A stretch of 64,000 nt of DNA from G965267605 sp965267605 (GTDB taxonomy: Bacteria; Bacteroidota; Bacteroidia; Flavobacteriales_E; Vicingaceae), in NCBI GenBank assembly GCA_965267605.1, contig OZ254088.1, positions 1,798,001 through 1,862,000 of the forward strand, given 5' to 3'. Position numbers and translations under genes: made by a program. Under the pieces are notes generated by a model. That model saw only the letters and a list, made by a program, of their open reading frames with translations, ran no database searches and was not told the origin of the DNA. Of the stretch, positions 32,359 to 40,964 are shown in pieces (within the stretch, counting starts at the first letter, position 1; each line of letters starts with the position of its first letter).

Positions 32359-32410
32359 CTATAGAATAGTATGCGCGTGTGAGGAGTAAAATTGATCAAA
32401 CTTCGAAAAC

Positions 32411-32851
32411 ATGAAACACGTTCTGCACACACTGATTCTTGTTCTTCTCGCCACTGCGGTTATCGCAAACAATGGTGGCAATGGAGAAAACAAGAAGACT
32501 TACAGGGTGGTGGCCATAAAGAAAGGCGATGCCCAGGTGGAAAGTGTTTCCAACCATGTTCAAGTGCTTCAGCCTATGGAAGTATACATCCCGAATGCTT
32601 TTACGCCTAACGGTGATGGAGTAAACGACTCGTTCGGTGCAAAAGGTGTAGGGATCGAAGAGTACAAACTCGCGATCTACAACAAGTGGGGAGAGCTGCT
32701 TTTCGAAAGTGAATCAATCGACAACCAGTGGGACGGCACCTATGCCGGTCAGAATGCGAAGGAGGATGCATACGTGTACGACCTGTTGGTGAAGAACGAA
32801 GACTCCAGCGATTGGATCAAGAAGACAGGATCTGTAACCCTGCTTAGATGA
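32411..32851 (+). CDS. Stand-alone T9SS type B sorting domain (CHU_C) protein
   Basis: A protein of 146 residues with a signal peptide (1-19, TAVIAN), about 35 residues of unrecognised sequence and then a complete gliding-motility-associated C-terminal domain: VYIPNAFTPNGDGVNDSFG, YNKWGELLFES and QWDGTYAGQNAKEDAYVYDL. Normally this domain is the C-terminus of a large adhesin and is used for T9SS export with a PorP/SprF partner. Here there is hardly any cargo. Its stop overlaps the ATG of a giant PKD protein that has no such domain. Confidence 0.88.
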   Translation: MKHVLHTLILVLLATAVIANNGGNGENKKTYRVVAIKKGDAQVESVSNHVQVLQPMEVYIPNAFTPNGDGVNDSFGAKGVGIEEYKLAIYNKWGELLFESESIDNQWDGTYAGQNAKEDAYVYDLLVKNEDSSDWIKKTGSVTLLR

Positions 32852-35800
32852 AGAACATACTGACCTGCATAGCATTACTTTCTGTTGCCATCGTTTGGGC
32901 CCAGCCGAATGCTGGTTTTACCAGTTCAACACCCAACGGTTGTGCTCCACATGCAGTGACGTTTACCAATACTTCCACCGGTAGCTCCAGTTATCTGTGG
33001 GATTTCGGGAATGGACAAACCTCCACGCTGGCCAATCCAGCGGTACTTTACCAGACGGCAGGAACCTATAGCGTTAAGCTGGTAGCCTACCATCAGGGAC
33101 AGGCAGACAGCATCGTTCAAATGAACCTTGTTACGGTACATCCGGGCATTACGCCTTCGTTCACCTTCAATCAAACAGGAAATTGTGAAGGTGCAACATC
33201 AGTGAGTTTTACGAATACCACTTCAGGCGCTGTTTCTTACAGTTGGAACTTCGGAGATGGGAACGTTTCAAATGTGCAACATCCCGTTCACGCTTATAGC
33301 AACGCAGGAAGCTTCCTTCCATCGCTCACGGTACAAAACAGTTTTGGATGCCAGGGCAGCTACCAGCTGTCCGCACCTATTGTTGTGGATGCCTTACCCG
33401 TTCCATCTTTCACGGTTGGAACAGCCACTACGTGTGATTCTTTACAAGCCATCAGCTTCACCAATACCAGTTCTGGAGCTACACAGTACCAATGGAAATT
33501 CGGTGATGGCAATACATCAGCGATTGCAAGTCCATCACATGTGTACAACCAAACCGGGAACTTTACAGTTGAACTCATTGCTACAAGCGCTCAGGGTTGT
33601 AAAGATTCTACAATAACCACACAGGCGGTATCAATCATTCGCCCTGCTACAGCGGCAGTACAACTAACGAATGCTGTGGGATGTCCTCCCGTGAACACCA
33701 CCTTATCACTGGTCAATCCAGGTGTTTCGGGTATACAATGGTGGTATGGTGATGGGTTTTCAGGTACTGCGTCTGCCCACACCTACAGTAGCTCAGGAAA
33801 TTACACGCCTGTTGTTCAGTTCATCGACAACAATGGCTGCATGGTGACGGATTCGAGCTTCGGAAACGTAACTGTTCACCAGGTACCTACACCGGCATTC
33901 ACCATGTCTAAGGATACCATCTGCCTTCGGGAGACGGTTCAATTCACTAATCTAAGCGTCAACGCTACGTCTTACTACTGGCGGTTCGGAGATGGTATTG
34001 CCAGTACACAAACCAATCCTGCACATCAATACAGCGGTCTGCCTCAAAACTTCATTGTAAGCGTAGAAGCACAATCAGCTGGCGGGTGTAAGGCCAAAGC
34101 TTTTGACACTCTGTATTGCGTTTCATCGCAGGTTAGCTTTTCTACTGACAAGACCACAGGTTGTGGTCCGCTGACGGTTCATTTTCAGATATCCACACCC
34201 GGAGCCACGAATGCGCAATGGCTTTTTGGGGATGGCACAACCAGCAACGCGATGAATCCAGTGCATACCTACAACCAGGTGGGTAGCTACGATGTATGCC
34301 TGATCGTAGGCAACGCTGCAGGATGTACAGATACGTTATGTCTATCCAACTACATCAACGTGGTGAACCCTATTGCCAATTGGAGCAATACCATCAACAT
34401 CGCTGAATGCGCACCTTATAACCTTGCCCTTTCGTGTACAAGTTTCGGTCATCATTCCTGGAGTTGGAACATGGGAGATGGCAGCACCTACAACGGACAA
34501 AACATTCAACACAACTACACCACCAAAGCGGGAAGCTACGTGGTTATGCTATCCACATATACATTGGATAGCTGTCTCATTCAGGTTCCATGGGCCAACG
34601 TACAGATCAACGGTTCAACTGTTGGATTTACAAGGCACATCAATAGTTGTAGTCCATTGGTTGTACAGTTTACAGATACTTCCAGCAATGCAGCAAGTTG
34701 GTTCTGGGAATTCGGTGATGGTTCTACCTCTACATCACAGCATCCTACGCATGCATATGGATCTCTGGGTACATATACCGTTAAACTCACCATTACAACG
34801 CTAGGTGGATGCACGTACACCAGAACTGAGGTGAACGGTGTTTCACCCAGCAGTTGTCCGCTTCACTCACCTCCTGGGGGAAGTGGCGCAGCCGGAGGCG
34901 CAAACAAAGGCCAGAACGTAATTGCCAAAGGGTGTGCCCCCTTTACGCTTGGGTTTACAAATCCCTTCAAAACATCTAAATCTTGTTTATGGAGTTTTGG
35001 TGATGGCACAAGCTCAACGACAATACACCCTGGTCATACATTCAATACGGGTGGCCTTTTCACAGTAACATTGATCAACACGGACAGCACAAACGCAATC
35101 GACACGATCACCTACCTCAACGCCATTCTTGTTGGAGATGCAAGACCTAATTTCTCTGTGGCATTTCCTGCGAAATGTAGAAGAGATTCAATGGCGTTGG
35201 TAAATCAAAGTGCCTCAACCGTAAACATGTTCGACTGGCGTTTTGACAACGGAGACAGCTCCACCGTATCTGCACCTACTCACGTTATGCCACCTGTGCA
35301 AGGACCTTATAGCATCACACTTAACGTGGCTGACACGATGGGTTGTACTGGATCAACGGGTAAGGTGTTGATCAATTGGCCAAAAACATTCAATGTTAGT
35401 ATGCCAGATTCTATCTGTGCTTCTGACTCGATGACGATCACTCATAATATCCCAGGTTACTATGCTATCACATGGAATTACGGAGATGGTACGCAGGGTG
35501 CATCATCTAAGCATTTGTACACTGGAGTGGGGAACTATGCCCTTTCCGCTACACTTGTGGACAGTGTGGGGTGTACAACCAACATGGTCTTTGGTGCTGT
35601 TGAGGTATGGTCGCCACCAGCTGGTATGTTCTTACCAGGTGGAAGTGATTACTGCCTCGGAGACAGGATCAAATTCAAGTCTCAGTTTCCTGGTTCGGGA
35701 ACGCACGTTTGGGATCTTGTTGGTCAGGGCAGGAGAACATCCAACGACAGTGTATTCTTTACTCCCAATAAAGTAGGATCATACACGGTTTGGTTTGAGA

Positions 35801-38331
35801 ATTACCATCGTGGGTGCATGACCAGAAAGATTTACACCAACGTAATTCACGTGCATAAGCCAACGGCTGGTATTAAGGTTGCAGCCATCGCTCCCTGTAA
35901 TCCGGTATCGATAGCGTTCCTTGACTCCAGTACCAACGTTGCCAGTTGTCAATGGAAGTTCAGCAATGGCGGCTCATTCGCAGGAATGAATACCATTCAA
36001 AGTTTCACAAACTTCCCTGCGACTGCACAATTGCTCGTTACCGATAGCTTTGGATGTATAGACAGTACGCAGGTGATCGTTGCTCAACCTGCAGCGCCCA
36101 ACATTTCAGCCAACACTTATACTGGTTGTTTACCATCAGCCATCCAGTTTAACAGTACCGGAATAGATACCACCATCACCAACATCCTATGGTTGTTTGG
36201 TGACGGAACTACAAGCTTCAACAAAAATCCAAATCACCAGTACAGCAGCGCTGGAACCTACCAGGTAAAAATGGTACTCACTACACCCGGACATTGTGTG
36301 GATACATTGAGCTTAGCTCAAAATGTACGTATAGGAAATCCTAAGGCAGGTTTCTCCTTTACCAGTCCGAGTGGGTGTGCACCAGTTGCTGTAGCAGTAA
36401 CCGATAGCTCCAGTCATGTCTCAAGTTGGATTTATCGATTTGGCAACGGAGGTACATCTACGGTACAGCACCCTAACATTCAATACTTCCAACCAGGTAC
36501 GTATTGGATCACCCAAGTGGTAAGTGACAGCATTGGTTGCACGGATTCAGTTACTGCCACAACACCTGTAATCGTAGATGGACCCGTAGCCAGTTTCACG
36601 GCCTCCGATACGGCCATCTGCGCAGGAGCAACAATCCAATTCACTGACGCCTCGCAACGCGCTCAATCCTGGTCGTGGTATTTTGGCAATGGACAAACTT
36701 CCAGCACACAGCATCCCGGCATCACTTTTAATAATCCTGGGATCTACACTTCAACCCTGGTGGTTACTGATTCCAATGGGTGCACTTCGCTACACAACCT
36801 ACCTGCTAACATTCATGTAATCGCATCCCCAACGGTATCAGCATCCTTGATTGGCACATCAGGGTGTTTGCCCCTACAAACGACATTTAAAGCAACCTAT
36901 TCAGCAGATTCCATTCAGTGGAATTTCGGAAATGGCCTGACCTCCAACAACGATTCAGGCATGGTAACCTACACACAACCAGGCTCTTACCCTGTAACAT
37001 TGAAAGGTTGGAACAAGCTGGGTTGTATGGATTCCACCGTGTTCAAATACGTGGTTGTGGAAAGTAAGCCTCAGGCTAGCTTCCAGGTAGATACGCAGCT
37101 CAATTGCTTTGGCAATTCCTTTGATCTTATTGCTTCAGGTGGCAAGCAATACAAGTATATCTGGAGTCTGAACGGTTCACCTGTGGACACCGGAATGCGC
37201 ATCTCCGTTAAACCCGGTCCGGGTGCATATTCTGTTCAGCTAATTGCCACCAACGGGTCTGGTTGCGCAGATACGATTGTTCGAACAAACCTGATCACTG
37301 TACACGATACCGTTCCTCCTGTTGCACCCAAGATCAAGCGCGCAACTGTAGAAGACGATGTGAGTGTATTGGTAGAATGGGAAGCCATTTCCGCTGGAAG
37401 AATCAAAGACATTCTCGTTTACCGTTCCATCAATTCTGCCCCGTACCAATTGGCAGCTACCCTACCCCCTAACGCTATTGATTTTAAGGATAACGGTTTG
37501 AACACATTGAAAAACATCCATAGCTATAAGCTTGTGCTTATTGACAGCTGTGAACTTCGAAGTGAGTTCAAATCCAATGCGCATACGGTTGTCAACGTAT
37601 CCGCTGCAACGCAATCCATGGCGGTTAAAATTGACTGGACACCGTATGGTGGAGATCAGATCACAGGCTACCAGGTGCTCAGAAAGTCGAGCTATGACAC
37701 ACTGTACACAGTCATTGCCAAGGTTGCATCCGGTACAACATCCTACGTGGATTCAAGTGGATACTGTGCGGGATTCTATACCTACATGATTCAAACCCGG
37801 GGATTGTATGGCAATACACTAACCTCATTGAGCGATACTACTACAGTGTTCCATAATGGTGTTACAGCCGCCTTACAGCAGTCGGAAATCATCAGAACCA
37901 CGGTATTGAATGACAGTGTGGTTTACACAGAATGGAGGAACCCTTACACCCCTTACAATGCTTCTCTGCAATACACGTTGCACAGGCAGATGAACGGTGG
38001 AAGTTCACAGGTGGTTGGTGTTTTCCCTGCACACGTAACCAGCTTTGTAGATCATCATACCCAGGTTGATTCCATGCAATACACGTATAGTATTACCACC
38101 ACATCACCTTGTGGTGTGGAGAGCACTTCCAATCTTGGGTCGTCTATTCTCCTAAAAGCTATCAAACACCAGGATAAAGAAGTTCACTTCCGTTGGAACC
38201 CTTATAAGCAATGGGATACAGGTGTGGATCATTACGAACTCCAAGAACTTAAGCCGAATGGGGAATGGGAGACTATTAATTCTAGCAATGAAGGAGAAAC
38301 CGAAATAATTATTCCTTATTCACCTTACTAG
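32848..38331 (+). CDS. Giant PKD-repeat surface protein with C-terminal Fn3-like domains
   Basis: A protein of 1827 residues with a signal peptide (1-18, IVWAQ). Most of it is an array of PKD-type repeats, recognised by strands such as YLWDFGNGQTSTLANP and YSWNFGDGNVSNVQHP followed by AGTYSVKL, with a Cys at the start of most repeats. Residues about 1490-1827 look like three fibronectin-type-III units (VEDDVSVLVEWEAISAG, MAVKIDWTPYGGDQITGYQVL, VHFRWNPYKQWDTGVDHYELQEL). It ends without a CHU_C or Por sorting domain. Likely a long extracellular adhesin; the export route is unclear. Its ATG overlaps the preceding stop (ATGA). Confidence 0.9.
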   Translation: MKNILTCIALLSVAIVWAQPNAGFTSSTPNGCAPHAVTFTNTSTGSSSYLWDFGNGQTSTLANPAVLYQTAGTYSVKLVAYHQGQADSIVQMNLVTVHPGITPSFTFNQTGNCEGATSVSFTNTTSGAVSYSWNFGDGNVSNVQHPVHAYSNAGSFLPSLTVQNSFGCQGSYQLSAPIVVDALPVPSFTVGTATTCDSLQAISFTNTSSGATQYQWKFGDGNTSAIASPSHVYNQTGNFTVELIATSAQGCKDSTITTQAVSIIRPATAAVQLTNAVGCPPVNTTLSLVNPGVSGIQWWYGDGFSGTASAHTYSSSGNYTPVVQFIDNNGCMVTDSSFGNVTVHQVPTPAFTMSKDTICLRETVQFTNLSVNATSYYWRFGDGIASTQTNPAHQYSGLPQNFIVSVEAQSAGGCKAKAFDTLYCVSSQVSFSTDKTTGCGPLTVHFQISTPGATNAQWLFGDGTTSNAMNPVHTYNQVGSYDVCLIVGNAAGCTDTLCLSNYINVVNPIANWSNTINIAECAPYNLALSCTSFGHHSWSWNMGDGSTYNGQNIQHNYTTKAGSYVVMLSTYTLDSCLIQVPWANVQINGSTVGFTRHINSCSPLVVQFTDTSSNAASWFWEFGDGSTSTSQHPTHAYGSLGTYTVKLTITTLGGCTYTRTEVNGVSPSSCPLHSPPGGSGAAGGANKGQNVIAKGCAPFTLGFTNPFKTSKSCLWSFGDGTSSTTIHPGHTFNTGGLFTVTLINTDSTNAIDTITYLNAILVGDARPNFSVAFPAKCRRDSMALVNQSASTVNMFDWRFDNGDSSTVSAPTHVMPPVQGPYSITLNVADTMGCTGSTGKVLINWPKTFNVSMPDSICASDSMTITHNIPGYYAITWNYGDGTQGASSKHLYTGVGNYALSATLVDSVGCTTNMVFGAVEVWSPPAGMFLPGGSDYCLGDRIKFKSQFPGSGTHVWDLVGQGRRTSNDSVFFTPNKVGSYTVWFENYHRGCMTRKIYTNVIHVHKPTAGIKVAAIAPCNPVSIAFLDSSTNVASCQWKFSNGGSFAGMNTIQSFTNFPATAQLLVTDSFGCIDSTQVIVAQPAAPNISANTYTGCLPSAIQFNSTGIDTTITNILWLFGDGTTSFNKNPNHQYSSAGTYQVKMVLTTPGHCVDTLSLAQNVRIGNPKAGFSFTSPSGCAPVAVAVTDSSSHVSSWIYRFGNGGTSTVQHPNIQYFQPGTYWITQVVSDSIGCTDSVTATTPVIVDGPVASFTASDTAICAGATIQFTDASQRAQSWSWYFGNGQTSSTQHPGITFNNPGIYTSTLVVTDSNGCTSLHNLPANIHVIASPTVSASLIGTSGCLPLQTTFKATYSADSIQWNFGNGLTSNNDSGMVTYTQPGSYPVTLKGWNKLGCMDSTVFKYVVVESKPQASFQVDTQLNCFGNSFDLIASGGKQYKYIWSLNGSPVDTGMRISVKPGPGAYSVQLIATNGSGCADTIVRTNLITVHDTVPPVAPKIKRATVEDDVSVLVEWEAISAGRIKDILVYRSINSAPYQLAATLPPNAIDFKDNGLNTLKNIHSYKLVLIDSCELRSEFKSNAHTVVNVSAATQSMAVKIDWTPYGGDQITGYQVLRKSSYDTLYTVIAKVASGTTSYVDSSGYCAGFYTYMIQTRGLYGNTLTSLSDTTTVFHNGVTAALQQSEIIRTTVLNDSVVYTEWRNPYTPYNASLQYTLHRQMNGGSSQVVGVFPAHVTSFVDHHTQVDSMQYTYSITTTSPCGVESTSNLGSSILLKAIKHQDKEVHFRWNPYKQWDTGVDHYELQELKPNGEWETINSSNEGETEIIIPYSPY

Positions 38332-38414
38332 TATAACCAAATTTCGTTGCCTCCGTATAAACACGTAATTCCAAAGGTTTTTTACTTTCACCGGCAAATT
38401 TTACTTAACCGCAC

Positions 38415-39176
38415 ATGGTAAATGCACTGATTGTTGATGATGAACAGAACAACCGAGAGGCCCTCGCGAAAATGCTGGACCAATTTTGCCCGGATGTTCA
38501 CGTAGTAGATAAGGTAGGATCTGTTGCAGAAGCAATTGAATCCATTGGGAATCACGATCCGAAGATTGTGTTTCTTGATGTGGAAATGCCTGGAGGTAAC
38601 GGATTCACGTTGCTAGAGCAGATTGATAATCCAAACTTTCATGTGATCTTCACAACAGCCCATGCTGCATACGCGGTTAAGGCCATCAAGTTTGCGGCAT
38701 TAGACTATTTGCTCAAACCCATTAATCTCAATGAACTGAAGGTTGCCACTGAGAAAGCCATCAAATCAATCAATAACGGTCAGAGTGAAGGCGACAAAGC
38801 CAGAAAGATCGAAGTATTGAGGGACAATAGAACCAAGGAGAGCTTCGACTTTAGCAAGATTGCTTTGCCTACCATTGATGGAATTGAGTTCTACAAGGTG
38901 GATGATATTCTCAGATGTGAAGCTGATCGCTCGTACTGCAAATTCTACCTGAATGATGGTAAGAGTATTGTGGTTTCAAAACCTTTGAAGGAGTACGAAG
39001 ATCTTTTGTCAGAATGTAACTTCTTCAGGATCCATAAGTCGAACATGGTCAACCTGGGTCACGTGACGAAATATGTCAAAGGCAAGGGTGGGTATGTTGT
39101 ACTCACAGATGGATCTCATGTGGGTGTTTCTCACCGAAAAAAGGATGATTTGATGAACATCCTTTCCACTCGGTAA
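38415..39176 (+). CDS. LytTR-family response regulator
   Basis: A protein of 253 residues with a receiver domain (acidic pair D8-D9, phosphoacceptor D55 in FLDVEMPGG, Lys101 of YLLKP) and a LytTR DNA-binding domain at about 145-253 (ILRCEADRSYCKFYLNDGKSIVVSKPLKEYE, FFRIHKSNMVN). It is 83 bp downstream of the PKD gene with no terminator seen. Two 9-bp direct repeats fitting the LytTR site lie 34 bp after its stop, upstream of the next gene, suggesting it controls the neighbouring genes. Its kinase may be the one at 40965. Confidence 0.93.
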   Translation: MVNALIVDDEQNNREALAKMLDQFCPDVHVVDKVGSVAEAIESIGNHDPKIVFLDVEMPGGNGFTLLEQIDNPNFHVIFTTAHAAYAVKAIKFAALDYLLKPINLNELKVATEKAIKSINNGQSEGDKARKIEVLRDNRTKESFDFSKIALPTIDGIEFYKVDDILRCEADRSYCKFYLNDGKSIVVSKPLKEYEDLLSECNFFRIHKSNMVNLGHVTKYVKGKGGYVVLTDGSHVGVSHRKKDDLMNILSTR

Positions 39177-39209
39177 GCCCCAATTTCACTGAATTTCAGA
39201 TCAAATAGG

Positions 39210-39239
39210 TACGTTGGATAATTGAAAGCGTACGTTGGG
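39210..39239 (+). promoter_or_regulatory. LytTR-type binding site (two 9-bp direct repeats, 12-bp spacer)
   Basis: TACGTTGGA (39210-39218) and TACGTTGGG (39231-39239) differ only in the last base and begin exactly 21 bp apart. This is the arrangement and consensus ([TA][AC][CA]GTTN[AG][TG], 12-13 bp spacer) described for LytTR regulators. It ends 33 bp upstream of a TAnnTTTG box, a suitable place for activation. Confidence 0.65.
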
Positions 39240-39272
39240 AAATAACCCCTGTTAGGCCCCAAAAAGGTGGTG

Positions 39273-39280
39273 TATGTTTG
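39273..39280 (+). promoter_or_regulatory. -7 box TATGTTTG
   Basis: An exact TAnnTTTG match 22 bp upstream of the ATG at 39303. Transcription from it would start near 39286, so the ATG at 39285 cannot be used and the start at 39303 is favoured. Confidence 0.55.
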
Positions 39281-39302
39281 AGTCATGATAAAACGAACAA
39301 AC

Positions 39303-39719
39303 ATGACAACATCAATCAGAAACACTTTCATCGTCTTTTTCATTGGTCTTTTTTCTCTAAGCACACTTAACGCATCCGCTACAAAGCGAGATGGTGATGA
39401 GAAAAAGAAAAGAGATGTGGTTGTTGAGATCAAAGCCACTGTTCTACAAAACACTGCTTACTTCAACCTGAGGATGCAAAACGAATCTGAGGCGGCTATG
39501 TATATGCTTCTTCGCAAGACGTTCGATGAGCAACTTGAAGTGATTGCTACGAAAGATGGTGTTCCGAATACTTTGGGTCAGCCTCTACTCTACAGTTTCA
39601 AAGTAGATAAGCTTAGCGAAACCAACGCAGAGTACGTACTGGTTAAGGTGGGCAAAGACTACGAGGAGTTGAGATCCTGGAACTTCAATCCAACTGCAGG
39701 CCTAACCGAAATTCACTAA
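39303..39719 (+). CDS. Small secreted protein, candidate LytTR target
   Basis: A protein of 138 residues from the ATG at 39303, with signal peptide (MTTSIRNTFIVFFIGLFSLSTLNASA). After a Lys/Asp/Glu-rich linker the mature part is a small beta-sandwich-like domain (VVVEIKATVLQNTAYFNLRM, EYVLVKVGKDYEELRSW). No family recognised; the shape is like short T9SS-associated or Ig-like surface domains but there is no sorting signal. It sits directly downstream of a LytTR-type site and promoter and 28 bp upstream of the pseudo-receiver phosphatase. Confidence 0.7.
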   Translation: MTTSIRNTFIVFFIGLFSLSTLNASATKRDGDEKKKRDVVVEIKATVLQNTAYFNLRMQNESEAAMYMLLRKTFDEQLEVIATKDGVPNTLGQPLLYSFKVDKLSETNAEYVLVKVGKDYEELRSWNFNPTAGLTEIH

Positions 39720-39747
39720 GAGACCCGGCACGCCCAAGTTAGAGATC

Positions 39748-40950
39748 ATGAACACCCGTCTACTTTTAATCGACCCCGATAAGCAGCATCACACGCTATT
39801 TCGCAATGCGCTTCATCAGGATCCTGTTCATCTGATCACTGCAGATTCCGCCTCAGAAGCGTACATGTACTCTGCCAACTATGATTACTCACTTATCGTT
39901 GTGGCAGATCAACTACCGGACTCAAGAGGCATTCAGCTTATTGAATCGTTCAAGAACCGGGCAAATACACGTACTGTACCTATGATGTTGTCATCCACGG
40001 AAGCTGCCAACGACAAACTTGAAAGAGAGTGTTTACGTGCCGGAGCCATTGACTATCTCAGATTACCCATAGAGCTGGAATTGCTACAGCTCAAACTTCG
40101 AAATATTCTCAAACTCAACGATGAGGGCATGCGCCTAAAGGCCCTTAACGATCATCTATCTGTCACCAACAAATCGCTGGAGAACAGTTTCAGTGAAACA
40201 CAATCGAGCATTGAATATGCCAAGCATATCCTTGAAGGCATCCTACCCGGGAATGATAAGATCAAATCCATCTTTGAGGATTACTTCTTGATCCATAAAC
40301 CAAAAGACACCGTAGGTGGTGACTTCTATATGGTAGAAGAGGTAAACGACACAAAATTGATGATCATTGGAGACTGTGTTGGTCACGGAGTACCTGGTGC
40401 ATTGTTGGCCATGCTCGGATCCAATCTCATCAATTATGCCGTCCAACACCTAAGGATCCAGGACCCCGCAAGGATATTGCAAGTGGTTAATACAGAACTG
40501 AAAAGAACATTTAACGAAACCAAGAAAAACAACTTAGGTCATGACGGCATTGACATGGCTATTTGTGCCTACAACAGGTACGATCGAAAGTTGTACTTCG
40601 CAGGTGCTCATAGACCAATGGTGCTCGCAGACTCCAACGGGTGCAGACTTATCCGGGGCGACAAGAAATCCGTTGGTAATGGAACACCTTCATCACATTG
40701 CTTTGAATCGCAGGAAATTGAATTTGAGGAGAATGCTATGATCTACATGTTTACCGATGGATACCCAGACCAGTTCGGTGGTGAGCATGGCAAGAAATTC
40801 AAGCTTAGAAAACTCGTTCAATTACTGGATACTGTGAGCCAGTTACACCTGGATGATCAACAAGACATCATTCGGGAATCCCTTCAACTGTGGCAAGGTC
40901 AGCTCGCGCAGGTTGATGATATCCTGCTGGTGGGCGTTCGCCCTTCTTAA
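39748..40950 (+). CDS. SpoIIE-type PP2C phosphatase with a degenerate receiver domain
   Basis: A protein of 400 residues. Residues 1-120 have the receiver fold, but the key sites differ: IDPD (9-11) in place of the usual acidic pair, Ala53 where the phosphoacceptor Asp is expected when Pro57 is taken as anchor (an Asp follows at 54), and RLP (105-107) in place of KP. After a linker helix the PP2C core (about 170-400) is intact: TVGGDFYM, GDCVGHGVPGALLAM, DGIDMAICAY, FTDGYPDQFGGEHG and DDILLVG. Probably a Ser/Thr phosphatase regulated by something other than receiver phosphorylation. It precedes a kinase by 14 bp. Confidence 0.9.
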   Translation: MNTRLLLIDPDKQHHTLFRNALHQDPVHLITADSASEAYMYSANYDYSLIVVADQLPDSRGIQLIESFKNRANTRTVPMMLSSTEAANDKLERECLRAGAIDYLRLPIELELLQLKLRNILKLNDEGMRLKALNDHLSVTNKSLENSFSETQSSIEYAKHILEGILPGNDKIKSIFEDYFLIHKPKDTVGGDFYMVEEVNDTKLMIIGDCVGHGVPGALLAMLGSNLINYAVQHLRIQDPARILQVVNTELKRTFNETKKNNLGHDGIDMAICAYNRYDRKLYFAGAHRPMVLADSNGCRLIRGDKKSVGNGTPSSHCFESQEIEFEENAMIYMFTDGYPDQFGGEHGKKFKLRKLVQLLDTVSQLHLDDQQDIIRESLQLWQGQLAQVDDILLVGVRPS

Positions 40951-40964
40951 GGGGCCATTCTTCC

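Noticed and set aside
32157..32369. A 70-residue plus-strand frame upstream of the CHU_C gene
   Set aside because: It runs through inverted and direct repeats that look regulatory and its translation has no plausible domain.
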